DNA from: Hongsoonwoonella zoysiae
Lineage (GTDB): Bacteria; Pseudomonadota; Alphaproteobacteria; Rhizobiales; Stappiaceae
Reading direction: 5' to 3'
Length of the DNA stretch: 64,000 nucleotides
Assembly: GCF_013266695.1 (NCBI RefSeq)
Contig: NZ_JABRXF010000003.1
Coordinates: 310,001-374,000, forward strand
Within the stretch, counting starts at the first letter, position 1, and each line of letters begins with the position of its first letter. A model generated the notes under the pieces. That model was given only the letters and a program-made list of their open reading frames with translations, was not told the DNA's origin and ran no database searches. A program made the position numbers and the translations under genes. Shown here piece after piece: positions 45,622-54,201 of this stretch.

Positions 45622-46371
45622 ATGCCTGAAGACCCTGCCACCTTGAAGCACGACATCTTGCAAACGGATTACGCTACACGGGTGAACGGCCTCGACTGGC
45701 CACGTATCCTCGCCGATCTCGACACATTCGGCTTTGCGACGACAGGCCCGCTGTTAACCCGTGAGGCGTGCGAGGCGCTTGCCTGCGCCTATGACAACGA
45801 CGGCCTGTTTCGCACGCGAATCGTCATGGCCCGTCACGGTTTCGGCAGTGGAGAGTACAAATACCTCGCCTATCCCCTGCCGAGCCTCGTCCAGTCGCTG
45901 CGCTCAAGCCTATATCCGCATCTGGCTCCACTTGCGAATTCGTGGTCGGAACGGACCGGAAGAGGCGTTTCCTTCCCCTCCGAACATTCGGACTTTCTCA
46001 AGCGCTGTCATGACGCCGGCCAGACGCGGCCCACGCCCCTTCTGTTGCGCTACAGGCAAGACGATTTCAACTGCCTGCATCAGGATCTTTACGGCGATCA
46101 CGTCTTTCCGCTGCAGGCCGCCTTTCTCCTGTCCGAACCGGGTAAGGACTTCACGGGCGGCGAATTCGTTTTGACCGAACAGCGCCCCCGCCAGCAGTCG
46201 CGCGCCTCAGTCGTGCCGCTGTCGCGGGGAGAAGCGGTTATCTTCGCCGTCAACGAACGCCCGGTGGAAGGAACGCGCGGCACTTACCGCGTGCGCATGC
46301 GCCACGGCGTCAGCCGCATTTTGAGCGGCAACCGCCATACGCTCGGCGTCATCTTCCACGATGGAGCCTGA
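45622..46371 (+). CDS. 2-oxoglutarate-Fe(II) dioxygenase
   Basis: A 249-aa double-stranded beta-helix enzyme. Iron ligands are H153-x-D155 (LHQDLYG) and H228 (RHGVS); R238 in SGNRHTLG is the expected 2-oxoglutarate contact. GGEFVLTEQRPR is typical of the 2OG-Fe(II) oxygenase family near the prolyl-hydroxylase type. The ATG at 45622 has GAAGGA eleven bases upstream; the frame is open to 45553. It converges on the phospholipid cluster with a 4-base gap. The substrate may be a protein, nucleic acid or small molecule. Confidence 0.88.
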   Translation: MPEDPATLKHDILQTDYATRVNGLDWPRILADLDTFGFATTGPLLTREACEALACAYDNDGLFRTRIVMARHGFGSGEYKYLAYPLPSLVQSLRSSLYPHLAPLANSWSERTGRGVSFPSEHSDFLKRCHDAGQTRPTPLLLRYRQDDFNCLHQDLYGDHVFPLQAAFLLSEPGKDFTGGEFVLTEQRPRQQSRASVVPLSRGEAVIFAVNERPVEGTRGTYRVRMRHGVSRILSGNRHTLGVIFHDGA

Positions 46372-46375
46372 GGCT

Positions 46376-46918
46376 TCAGTTCGGCATTGTGGAGAAATAG
46401 AAAACGTAAAACAGGCACCAGAAGCCGAACCAGGCCGGGGCCGCGCGGTGCTCCATTCCGGCTCTTTTCAGCCCGGCAATGGCAATTCGTGCAAGCAGCA
46501 CAGCCAGCACGAAACGCGCAAGCCGTGCCGCAAAAGCAACGCTCAAAAAAGCCTCCTCCGCAATCTGGAGTACCGCCGACTGGACGGCGAATATCTTGAA
46601 GGGAACTCCCGTCACCGCTCCAATGAAGACAGCGAAGGGCCAATTCTCGATCATCTCCGCACGCGTTTCGGCGATCATTCCAGGAGAGATCGCCGGAATG
46701 GCATCCAATATCGCGGTTACGGCGGCCGCATGATGGCCGGCGGCGGCGATCATCACCGCCCCGCCCGCCACCGCTCCAATGGCGGCGGTCGCCGAGAGCG
46801 CAAACGCCGTCTTCATGCCGAAGCGGATTGCCGTAAAAGTCAGCAGAACGTCAGGAACGAGGAAGAAGACGGTTGCCTCGGCAAATCCCCAGGCGATTGC
46901 TGCGAGATGCCAGGGCAT
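46376..46918 (-). CDS. Polytopic membrane protein at the end of the phospholipid cluster
   Basis: A 180-aa protein with about five hydrophobic segments. VPDVLLTFTAIRFG and GAVTGVPFKIFAVQ-like stretches faintly recall DedA/SNARE-associated membrane proteins, but I cannot assign it. The ATG at 46918 lies two bases after the plsC-like stop, so it is co-translated with the acyltransferase. DedA-type proteins move lipids across membranes, which would fit, but this remains a guess. Confidence 0.7.
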   Translation of the reverse strand: MPWHLAAIAWGFAEATVFFLVPDVLLTFTAIRFGMKTAFALSATAAIGAVAGGAVMIAAAGHHAAAVTAILDAIPAISPGMIAETRAEMIENWPFAVFIGAVTGVPFKIFAVQSAVLQIAEEAFLSVAFAARLARFVLAVLLARIAIAGLKRAGMEHRAAPAWFGFWCLFYVFYFSTMPN

Positions 46919-46920
46919 CG

Positions 46921-47562
46921 TCACTCCCACACCGGCAGGTGCAGATCGCTCGCAAGGTGCTTCATCTCCGCCTCGTAGCGGGTCATGAACGCGGAAATAT
47001 CCTCTTCGCCGTAAAGCTCATCTCCTACGACGATATCGCAGTTGAAGGGTACCAGAATGAAGGAGCCTTTCGGAAGCGCCCGCCCCAGCCCGTACATGAA
47101 GATCGGGATAACGGGCACATCCGGGCATCCGCGCGCAAGATGGGCGATCCCCTTCTTGAAGCCGGAAAGCCGCTCCGGCTCCCCGCGCGACCCTTCGGGA
47201 AACAGGATCAGGATATCCCCGCGCACAAGCGCCTCCTCGCAAGCCTCTAGCGGGTTTGCGCCCTCTTTCGCCCCGCTCTGCCGGTCGATCGGCAGAATGC
47301 CGATGATGTTCGTCGCGAACCACGCGAGAAAGCGGTTCTTCAGGAAATAATCCATCGCCGCCACGGGGCGTATGCGCGGCAGGTCGCGCAGGGGAAAAAG
47401 AGCGATCAGCGTCAGCGTGTCGAGGTGCGAATTGTGATTTGCCGCAAGCACCGCCGGCCCGCTTATCGGAAGCTTCTCCCGCCCGCGCAGGTTGACGCCG
47501 AGCAGGATGAGAAGCACGGGCCGGATGACGAGCGCGAAAAAGGCGAGGCGAAGAAGCTTCAT
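46921..47562 (-). CDS. Lysophospholipid/1-acylglycerol-3-phosphate acyltransferase (PlsC family)
   Basis: A 213-aa membrane-associated acyltransferase. The catalytic NHNSHLD (H43-x4-D48) is followed by the substrate-binding FPEGSRGEPERL. It transfers an acyl chain to a lysophospholipid or glycerol phosphate. The N-terminus has one membrane segment. It follows the CdsA-like gene after seven bases. In the cluster it could supply phosphatidic acid or remodel the head-group lipid made by its neighbours. Confidence 0.9.
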   Translation of the reverse strand: MKLLRLAFFALVIRPVLLILLGVNLRGREKLPISGPAVLAANHNSHLDTLTLIALFPLRDLPRIRPVAAMDYFLKNRFLAWFATNIIGILPIDRQSGAKEGANPLEACEEALVRGDILILFPEGSRGEPERLSGFKKGIAHLARGCPDVPVIPIFMYGLGRALPKGSFILVPFNCDIVVGDELYGEEDISAFMTRYEAEMKHLASDLHLPVWE

Positions 47563-47569
47563 CGCGCCC

Positions 47570-48508
47570 TCACGCGTAGAAATAGCGGATGATGTGGAAG
47601 AAGGCGGGAGCGGCGTATGTCAGGCTGTCGACCCGGTCGAGAATGCCGCCATGACCGGGGATCAGTCCGCTTGAATCCTTCACCTTCAGGTCGCGCTTCA
47701 GCGCTGAAATCGTCACATCGCCGATGAAGCCGGCAGCCGCGATCGCCGCGCCCGCGAAGGCAGACCACAGTGGATCCATCACCGTCAAAAACGGCCCGAG
47801 AAAGACTGCGACAAGCGTCGTTGTCGCCAACCCGCCGAGAAAACCTTCCCACGTCTTCTTCGGGCTCACTTTCGACACGATCGCGTGCTTCCCGAACAGT
47901 TTTCCCCAGGTGAACTGGGCAACGTCGTTGAATTGCGTGAGGAAGACGAGGAAGAGAAGCAGCCCCGCGCCACCCGCCGGGTTGCCGATCTCCCGCCCCA
48001 GGAACATGAGCCCGGCAAGATGGCTCAGCGCGAAGACGGTGATCATCAGCCCCCACGTATAGGTGCCGACGGCGCGAAGGAAACCTTCTGTTTCCCCGCG
48101 CAAGGTAATCACCATCGAAAGGAACAGGAACATCCACACAGGGATAAAGACGATGAACATCCCGTACCATTCGCTGTAGACCCAGTAGAACTGTATCGGC
48201 ACGGCAAGATAGGCCCACAAGAGCACTTCCCGGTCGATCCGGCGTGTCGGGATCAGCGAGAAATATTCCTTCAGCGCGAGGAACGACAGGAAGCCCAGGA
48301 AGATGACGGAAGCAGCCGGTCCGATCAGGATCGCGAAGGTAAAGACACCGATCATCCACCACCAGGATTTTACCCGCGCGACCAGTTCGCCCGAACCGGA
48401 AACGCCTTTGCGCAAAAGGGCGGCGACGATGCCGCTTGCGATGAGAAGCAGCGCATAAATGCCGATGAGCGCTTGATGGACGGTGGAAAGCCCCGAAAGC
48501 ACGCTCAT
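47570..48508 (-). CDS. Phosphatidate cytidylyltransferase (CdsA family)
   Basis: A 312-aa membrane enzyme with about eight hydrophobic segments. It has the family signature near the C-terminus, SALKRDLKVKDSSGLIPGHG followed by GILDRVDSL (about residues 262-290). It makes CDP-diacylglycerol from phosphatidic acid and CTP. Its ATG overlaps the stop of the upstream phosphatidyltransferase gene by four bases (ATGA). It is probably a second, cluster-specific paralogue, because the housekeeping cdsA usually lies in the frr-uppS-dxr region. Confidence 0.92.
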   Translation of the reverse strand: MSVLSGLSTVHQALIGIYALLLIASGIVAALLRKGVSGSGELVARVKSWWWMIGVFTFAILIGPAASVIFLGFLSFLALKEYFSLIPTRRIDREVLLWAYLAVPIQFYWVYSEWYGMFIVFIPVWMFLFLSMVITLRGETEGFLRAVGTYTWGLMITVFALSHLAGLMFLGREIGNPAGGAGLLLFLVFLTQFNDVAQFTWGKLFGKHAIVSKVSPKKTWEGFLGGLATTTLVAVFLGPFLTVMDPLWSAFAGAAIAAAGFIGDVTISALKRDLKVKDSSGLIPGHGGILDRVDSLTYAAPAFFHIIRYFYA

Positions 48509-49113
48509 GCACTCGTCCCTTCGTTCAGCGCCGCCTTCGCGCGTCGGAATATGGTGACTATCGAAAGAAAGACGACAATCCAGCCCGCGAAATCGACGTA
48601 AGGGTCCGGCTTGAGCCCGAGGCCGACGAGGAACCCAAGCGCGCCGAAAAGCGCCGCCCGGTCGCTCTTGCCGAATGGCCCGTCATAGCGCCGGCTTGCG
48701 CCGATCGTCTGGCCAAGCACGCCGGTCAGTTCCGCCGCCCCTGCCAGAACGACGAACAGGATAACGGGGAGTGCCGCCCCGCCGGAAAGCAGGGCAAAAG
48801 GCAGGTAGAGTGCCGCATCCGCCAGAACGTCCGTCAGTTCGTTCAGGATAGCGCCGAGCCGGCTTTTCTGCCCGAATTCGCGCGCCAGCATCCCGTCGAT
48901 GGCGTTCAGCGCCATGCGCGCGAAAAGGATGACCGGCAACAGCAGGAACGGCCATCGCGATGCGGGTTGAAGCGCCATCCAGAGGCCGAAGGCAAGGCTC
49001 GCGGCAAAAGCGGCAAGCGTCACCTGATTTGCCGTCACGCCCCGCCCCTCAAGCCAGCGGCAGAACGGACGCAGCAGGTTCTGGAACCGGGGCTTCAGAT
49101 CGTAGATGGTCAT
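48505..49113 (-). CDS. CDP-alcohol phosphatidyltransferase family protein
   Basis: A 202-aa membrane enzyme with the family motif D-G-x2-A-R-x8-G-x3-D-x3-D, seen as IDGMLAREFGQKSRLGAILN followed by ELTDVLADA. It swaps CMP of CDP-diacylglycerol for an alcohol such as glycerol phosphate, inositol phosphate or another head group. It heads the four-gene cluster with CdsA-like, PlsC-like and membrane proteins. The acceptor alcohol is unknown. The 173 bases upstream hold the promoter and a palindromic GGCGGCCATGGCCGCC. Confidence 0.9.
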   Translation of the reverse strand: MTIYDLKPRFQNLLRPFCRWLEGRGVTANQVTLAAFAASLAFGLWMALQPASRWPFLLLPVILFARMALNAIDGMLAREFGQKSRLGAILNELTDVLADAALYLPFALLSGGAALPVILFVVLAGAAELTGVLGQTIGASRRYDGPFGKSDRAALFGALGFLVGLGLKPDPYVDFAGWIVVFLSIVTIFRRAKAALNEGTSA

Positions 49114-49209
49114 CTGATCTTCAATTCCGATAGCCGCAATCCGTTAAAACCAAAACTCGGAATAAATAACCTTCCCAGATTAAGGAACCGTAAGACCCTC
49201 CTCTTACGG

Positions 49210-49236
49210 AAACGAAACGGGGCGGCCATGGCCGCC
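49210..49236. repeat. Left copy of a 19-bp direct repeat, with palindrome
   Basis: AAACGAAACGGGGCGGCCA (49210-49228) recurs exactly at 50639-50657 on the other side of the MFS gene. Here it runs into the self-complementary GGCGGCCATGGCCGCC (49221-49236), which could act as a weak terminator for the leftward MFS transcript. Confidence 0.65.
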
Positions 49237-49286
49237 TCATTTGAAAATCTGCGCTTTCGGAAGTCGATTCTATTTTGCGGTTGAAT

Positions 49287-50489
49287 TCAATGCTGATCCG
49301 CTGTTTCCGGACCAGTTTGCAGGATGAGCGTAACACTCACCAACCCGATGCCTATTCCCACAATGAGCAAGAGTGAGGCGGCATCGAAGATATCGGCGGC
49401 AACACCGCCAATAAGGACACCGGCACCCAGTCCCATTTCAGCCCCAAGCCGCCAGAGCGCGTGGGCACGCGCCAAAAGGCGCGCCGCCGCGTATTTTTGA
49501 ATCAATGTGGTGACGAAGACATCCTGAAAGGCGAAGGAGGCACCACCCGCAAAACCGATGGCCATTTGCGTTGTAAGGACGGATGACTGGCCGATAAGCA
49601 GGAAGGAAAGGCCGGCGACGAACATGCCTCCACCGACCATCAGATCCGAGCGGCCTGCCGGGAGGCCGGCGATGAGAACGTTTGCGGCAATGCCGCCGAA
49701 TGCGAATGCGCCGATGACGCTGGCATAGGCGCCCGCCCCGCCATCGCTGCCTTCAAGCAATATCCGCGGCAGGATCGCGAAATAGGCTGCGCCGTGAAAA
49801 AGCGCATAGACAGCCGAACAACCAAGCACCGCCGCCAGCACTTTTGAGGCATAAATGGTGCGGATAGCCCGAAATTGTTCGCTGATGCTCACAGGAAGGG
49901 TTATCGCCTGTGGCCGAATTTTACGCGATAGAGCGGCCGAGACGCCCACCATGATCGCAAAGGTCGCTGCCGCGATATCGAGCACCAGGTAGGTTGCCGC
50001 CTTGCCAAGCAACATGGCCGGGAATGGTGCGGCGAGCCGACCGAGCCGCTTGGCGTTATCGAGCACGTTGTTGAGGCTCTTTGTCGTCCAGGCGGGTTGC
50101 ATCGCCGGAACGATGGCCGTCAGGGCTGGCGGTTCGAAGGCCCTGGCACAGCCGATTGCAAAGGCGGCCATCAGCACGGTTATCGCTTCAGGAGCACCGG
50201 CGACCATGGCAAGCGTTGCCAGCACTGCGACCAGAATCGCGACGATGTTCGCCCGCCGCAAGATCGGAAGGGCACCCAGCCGGTCGGTGAACGTCGCGCC
50301 CACGAAGCCGAATAGCCAGAAAGGCGCGCGCTGAATGAAGACAGCAAGCCCTGTGAAGGAGGACGACTTGGTCAGTTGCCACACTGCCCAAATGAGGATG
50401 ATTTCGAGAATCTGATCGCCGCATGCCGAACTGGCACGCCCAATGCCGAGTTTGAGGCCATCGGCTCGGGAGTTTATCAAGCGCACCAA
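49287..50489 (-). CDS. MFS transporter, probable exporter
   Basis: A 400-aa protein with about 12 membrane helices. The overall pattern (IWAVWQLTKSSSFTGLAVF, then a loop with ATFTDRLGALPILRR) resembles the MFS_3/EntS-like exporter group. It starts with TTG at 50489 or the adjacent GTG at 50486, with AGGTG upstream. No neighbour hints at the substrate. The gene lies alone between 19-bp repeats and has an unusually AT-rich upstream region, both consistent with later insertion. Confidence 0.82.
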   Translation of the reverse strand: MVRLINSRADGLKLGIGRASSACGDQILEIILIWAVWQLTKSSSFTGLAVFIQRAPFWLFGFVGATFTDRLGALPILRRANIVAILVAVLATLAMVAGAPEAITVLMAAFAIGCARAFEPPALTAIVPAMQPAWTTKSLNNVLDNAKRLGRLAAPFPAMLLGKAATYLVLDIAAATFAIMVGVSAALSRKIRPQAITLPVSISEQFRAIRTIYASKVLAAVLGCSAVYALFHGAAYFAILPRILLEGSDGGAGAYASVIGAFAFGGIAANVLIAGLPAGRSDLMVGGGMFVAGLSFLLIGQSSVLTTQMAIGFAGGASFAFQDVFVTTLIQKYAAARLLARAHALWRLGAEMGLGAGVLIGGVAADIFDAASLLLIVGIGIGLVSVTLILQTGPETADQH

Positions 50490-50511
50490 TATGCACCTTT
50501 TCTATTATAGA

Positions 50512-50599
50512 TTGTATAAATTGCATTTCTATCGTTCGGTGTATTTAATAAGGGAAACATTACAGCCGGGAACTCAACACTTTGTATTCTTTATACAAA
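50512..50599. promoter_or_regulatory. AT-rich upstream region with TTTGTAT palindrome before the MFS gene
   Basis: TTTGTAT (50581-50587) and ATACAAA (50593-50599) form a perfect 7-bp inverted repeat with a 5-bp spacer. The related TTGTATAAA at 50512-50520 is the reverse complement of the TTTATACAA at 50590-50598. These look like an operator with an auxiliary half-site flanking the promoter of the leftward MFS gene. Confidence 0.5.
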
Positions 50600-50638
50600 A
50601 AAATTGATTTGGCGGATGCATCGCTCATTTTCGCTGCA

Positions 50639-50669
50639 AAACGAAACGGGGCGGCCAAAGCCGCCCCGT
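50639..50669 (-). terminator. Terminator hairpin after the fad operon, with right copy of the 19-bp repeat
   Basis: ACGGGGCGGC (50646-50655) pairs perfectly with GCCGCCCCGT (50660-50669) around CAAA. Leftward, the stem is followed by a T-rich stretch (TTCGTTTTG), fitting an intrinsic terminator of the beta-oxidation operon. Bases 50639-50657 are identical to 49210-49228. Confidence 0.75.
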
Positions 50670-50700
50670 CGATCATCTAATCAGGATTTCAACTGCGCGA

Positions 50701-52917
50701 TCACGCCGCCTTCTTCGCCTCTTCCTCGCTCTTCGGCGGGAAGCGGCCATAGAAGGTTTCGTCGCTCTTTGCCATTTCGCGCAGGAGCCTGTTCGGCTTG
50801 AAGCGCGGGCCCCATTTCTTGGTGAACTTCTTGAGCATCTCGACAAAAGCGGTCGTGCCCATATTGTCGATATAGCTCAGCGTTCCGCCCGAATAGGGCG
50901 CGAAGCCGAAGCCGAGGATGGAGCCGACATCCGCCTCACGCACGTCGGTCAGGCAATTCTCCTCGAAGATGCGCGCCGTCTCCAGCGCCTGCATGCCGAG
51001 AAGGCGCTGCTTCAGCTCCTCGATGTTGAAGCTGTCGGCAGGCTTCGCAGGGCCCACGACTTCGGCGATCCCCGGCCAGAGCGATTTCTCCTTGCCCTGG
51101 TAGTCGTAGAAGCCCTTGCCGTTCTTGCGCCCGAAGCGCTCGCGCTTGACGACCATCTCTTCCAGGATGTTGTCGAGCGGACCTTCGACGTAATTGACGC
51201 CAAGGTCCTTGCGCGTCGCCGAAACGATCTTCCAGGCAAGGTCGAGCGCCACCTCGTCGCCGAGCGACAGCGGCCCGACGGGCATGCCCGCCATACGGCC
51301 CGCGTTTTCGATCATTGCCGGCGGCACGCCGTCGGCAAGCATCATCAGGCCTTCGCGGATGTAGGTCATCACCACGCGTGAGGTGTAGAAGCCGCGTGAG
51401 TCATTGACGACGATCGGCGTCTTCTTGATCGCCTTTACATAGTCAAGCGCCATGGCAAGCGCCCGGTCGCCCGTCTTCTTGCCCATGATGATCTCGACCA
51501 GCATCATCTTGTCGACGGGCGAGAAGAAGTGGATGCCGATGAAGTTCTTCGGCCGCGTCGACGCCTCGGCAAGCGAGGTGATCGGCAGCGTGGAGGTGTT
51601 GGAGGCGTAGATGCCGCGCGATTTCATGGCGGCTTCCGCCTTTTCCGTCACCACGCGCTTGATCTCACGGTCCTCGAACACGGCTTCGATCACGAGGTCG
51701 CAATCGGCAAGCTGGTCATAATCGACGGTCGCCGTGATCTTCGAAAGAAGTTTCTCCTTGTCTTCTTCCCTGGCCCGGCCGCGCTTTACCGCCTTCGACA
51801 TCAGCTCGTCGGAATGCGCCTTGCCCTTGTCGGCTGCTTCCTGGTCGCGGTCGATCAGCACCACGTCGATGCCCGCCTTGGCGGTGACATAGGCGATGCC
51901 AGCCCCCATGAAACCGGCGCCCAGAACGCCGATTTTCCTGATCTTGTTCGGGCGCACGTCCGCCGGGCGCCTTGCGCCCTTGTTAAGCTCCTGCATGGAG
52001 ACGAAAAGCGAGCGGATCATGTTCGCCGCTTCCTTCGACTGCAGAACGTTGGCGAAATAGCGGCTTTCCACTGTCAGCGCCTGGTCCATCGGCAGCAGAA
52101 GACCTTCGTAGACGGAATGAAGCACGCCGCGCGCACCGGGGTAGTTGTCGTAGGTCTCGCGGCGATAGATCGCATTCGCCGCCGGCCAGAACTGGAAACC
52201 CGCGGGCGAATAGATCGGCCCGTTCGGCAGCTTGAAGCCCTTCTTGTCCCATGGCTTCACCGGGTCGACGCCGGTTTTCAGAAGCTTCTTGGCCGCCGCG
52301 ACCAGCTTCTTCGGCGCGGCCAATTCATCGACAAGCTTCATGGAAAGGGCCTGGCCGGCGCGCAGCGTCTTGCCCTGCATCAGGAACTGAAGGCCCTGCT
52401 GGCCGTCGGCCATGCGCATCACGCGCTGCGTGCCGCCCGCTCCGGGGAAAAGGCCGACCTTCACCTCCGGCAGGCCCATCTTGAAGGCGTCGCTCTCGTC
52501 GGCCACGCGCGCGTGGCAGGCCAGCGCAAGCTCCGTCGCCCCGCCCATGCAGGTGCCGTTGATGGCTGCGACGAAGGGTTTGCCGCATGTCTCTAACTTG
52601 CGGTAGATCAGCGTCAGCCGCCGCGATCCCTCGAAAAGCTCCTTCGCCGCCCCTTCCGGGTCCTTCGCGCGCTTCTGGTGGAAGCCCTTCAAAAGCCCTT
52701 CGAGCATGGTGAGGTCCGCACCGCCGGAAAAGGCCGCCTTGCCGGAGGTTATCACCGCGCCCTTGATCGCATCATTGGCGACCACGTCGTCGATGATCCT
52801 GTCGAGGTCGTCCATCACCGAAATGTCGATGACGTTCATCGACTTGCCGGCCATATCCCATGTGACGAGCGCGATCCCGTCGGCATCCGTTTCAAGGGTG
52901 AAATTCTTGTAAGCCAT
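50701..52917 (-). CDS. fadJ: Bifunctional enoyl-CoA hydratase/3-hydroxyacyl-CoA dehydrogenase (FadJ/FadB type)
   Basis: A 738-aa fusion. Residues 1 to about 300 are the hydratase (crotonase fold, [20 protein letters not shown] and [19 protein letters not shown]). The NAD-binding dehydrogenase follows ([20 protein letters not shown], about 333-352), with catalytic His in [10 protein letters not shown], then two C-terminal helical domains. It performs the two middle steps of fatty acid beta-oxidation. It is the last gene of a four-gene operon, 18 bases after the thiolase gene, and ends at a strong terminator. Confidence 0.93.
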   Translation of the reverse strand: MAYKNFTLETDADGIALVTWDMAGKSMNVIDISVMDDLDRIIDDVVANDAIKGAVITSGKAAFSGGADLTMLEGLLKGFHQKRAKDPEGAAKELFEGSRRLTLIYRKLETCGKPFVAAINGTCMGGATELALACHARVADESDAFKMGLPEVKVGLFPGAGGTQRVMRMADGQQGLQFLMQGKTLRAGQALSMKLVDELAAPKKLVAAAKKLLKTGVDPVKPWDKKGFKLPNGPIYSPAGFQFWPAANAIYRRETYDNYPGARGVLHSVYEGLLLPMDQALTVESRYFANVLQSKEAANMIRSLFVSMQELNKGARRPADVRPNKIRKIGVLGAGFMGAGIAYVTAKAGIDVVLIDRDQEAADKGKAHSDELMSKAVKRGRAREEDKEKLLSKITATVDYDQLADCDLVIEAVFEDREIKRVVTEKAEAAMKSRGIYASNTSTLPITSLAEASTRPKNFIGIHFFSPVDKMMLVEIIMGKKTGDRALAMALDYVKAIKKTPIVVNDSRGFYTSRVVMTYIREGLMMLADGVPPAMIENAGRMAGMPVGPLSLGDEVALDLAWKIVSATRKDLGVNYVEGPLDNILEEMVVKRERFGRKNGKGFYDYQGKEKSLWPGIAEVVGPAKPADSFNIEELKQRLLGMQALETARIFEENCLTDVREADVGSILGFGFAPYSGGTLSYIDNMGTTAFVEMLKKFTKKWGPRFKPNRLLREMAKSDETFYGRFPPKSEEEAKKAA

Positions 52918-52935
52918 TATCCTGTCTCCCCCGCC

Positions 52936-54144
52936 TCAAACGCGCTCGATGATCGTCGCCGTGCCCATGCCGGCACCGATGCAAAGCGTCACCAGCGCGG
53001 TGTTGAGGTCGCGTCGCTCCAGTTCGTCGAGAACCGTGCCGAGGATCATCGCCCCGGTCGCCCCCAGCGGATGGCCCATGGCGATCGCCCCGCCGTTGAC
53101 GTTCACCTTCTGCGGGTCGAGGTCGAAGGCCTGATGGTAGCGCAGCACCACGGAAGCGAATGCCTCGTTGATCTCGAAGAGATCGATGTCCTCAAGCTTC
53201 ATCTTCGCGTTTTTCAGGAGCTTTTCGGTCACATCCACGGGCCCGGTCAGCATAAGTGCGGGTTCGGAGCCGATATTGGCGAAGGCCTTGATGCGCGCGC
53301 GCGCCGTGAGGCCCGCCTTCTTGCCGGCCTTGCGCGAGCCGATCAGCACGGCGGCCGCACCGTCAACGATGCCAGACGAATTGCCGGCGTGGTGCACGTG
53401 GCGGATCTTCTCCACCTCCGGATGCGCCTGGATGGCGACCGCGTCGAAGCCGCCCATCGCGCCCATGATCTCGAACGAGGGGTTGAGCGAGCCGAGCGCC
53501 TGCATATCGGTATCGGGGCGCATGTGCTCGTCGCGGTCGAGGATCGTGATGCCGTTGATGTCCTTCACCGGCACGACGGAGTTCTTGAAGTAGCCCTTGT
53601 CCCAGGCATTTGCCGCGCGCTTCTGGCTTTCCACCGCATAGGCGTCGACATCGTCACGCGAGAAGCCGTATTTGGTGGCGATCAGATCGGCGGAAACGCC
53701 CTGCGGCATGAAGTAGGAGGGGATCGCCACTTGCGGATCGACCGGCCATGCACCGCCGGATGCGCCGATGCCGACCCGGCTCATGCTTTCCACGCCGCCC
53801 GCGATCACCATGTCGTGCTGGCCGGACATCACCTGTGCCGCGCCGAAGTTCACCGCATCGAGGCCGGAAGCACAGAACCGGTTGAGCTGGATGCCCGGCA
53901 CCGTCCTGTCGTATTTCGCGGCGAAGACGGATGCACGTGCGATATCGCCGCCCGCCTCGCCCACGGGGTCGACGCAGCCGAGCACCACATCGTCGACGAG
54001 ATTTGTATCAAGCTCGTTGCGGTCGCGCACGGCCTCCAGCGCGCTTGCGGCCAGGCGTACCGCCGGCACCTCGTGCAGCGCGCCGTCCTTCTTGCCGCGT
54101 CCGCGCGGGGTCCGCACGTGGTCGTAGATGAATGCGTCAGGCAT
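52936..54144 (-). CDS. fadA: Acetyl-CoA C-acyltransferase (thiolase, FadA/FadI type)
   Basis: A 402-aa thiolase that cleaves 3-ketoacyl-CoA with CoA. Nucleophile C91 lies in [11 protein letters not shown]; the His of [14 protein letters not shown] and the late Cys of LCIGAGMG complete the site. Length and motifs fit degradative thiolases. It lies 57 bases after the short acyl-CoA dehydrogenase gene and 18 before the hydratase/dehydrogenase gene. Confidence 0.93.
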   Translation of the reverse strand: MPDAFIYDHVRTPRGRGKKDGALHEVPAVRLAASALEAVRDRNELDTNLVDDVVLGCVDPVGEAGGDIARASVFAAKYDRTVPGIQLNRFCASGLDAVNFGAAQVMSGQHDMVIAGGVESMSRVGIGASGGAWPVDPQVAIPSYFMPQGVSADLIATKYGFSRDDVDAYAVESQKRAANAWDKGYFKNSVVPVKDINGITILDRDEHMRPDTDMQALGSLNPSFEIMGAMGGFDAVAIQAHPEVEKIRHVHHAGNSSGIVDGAAAVLIGSRKAGKKAGLTARARIKAFANIGSEPALMLTGPVDVTEKLLKNAKMKLEDIDLFEINEAFASVVLRYHQAFDLDPQKVNVNGGAIAMGHPLGATGAMILGTVLDELERRDLNTALVTLCIGAGMGTATIIERV

Positions 54145-54201
54145 ATGTGCCTCCTTTGATCGAATTCATGTGTTCAAAGACGAAAGCCGCATTCGCGCCG
54201 C

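Noticed and set aside
45503-45628. 41-codon plus-strand frame ending over the oxygenase ATG
   Set aside because: It could be an upstream leader peptide (its TGA overlaps the oxygenase start), but there is no ribosome site and nothing to support it.
45450-45656. 68-codon minus-strand open frame overlapping the oxygenase start
   Set aside because: No ribosome site or family resemblance, and it would overlap both flanking genes or their control region.
52678-54159. 493-codon plus-strand open frame
   Set aside because: It is antisense to the thiolase and hydratase genes, which have clear motifs and ribosome sites; the His/Arg/Asp-rich translation matches no family.
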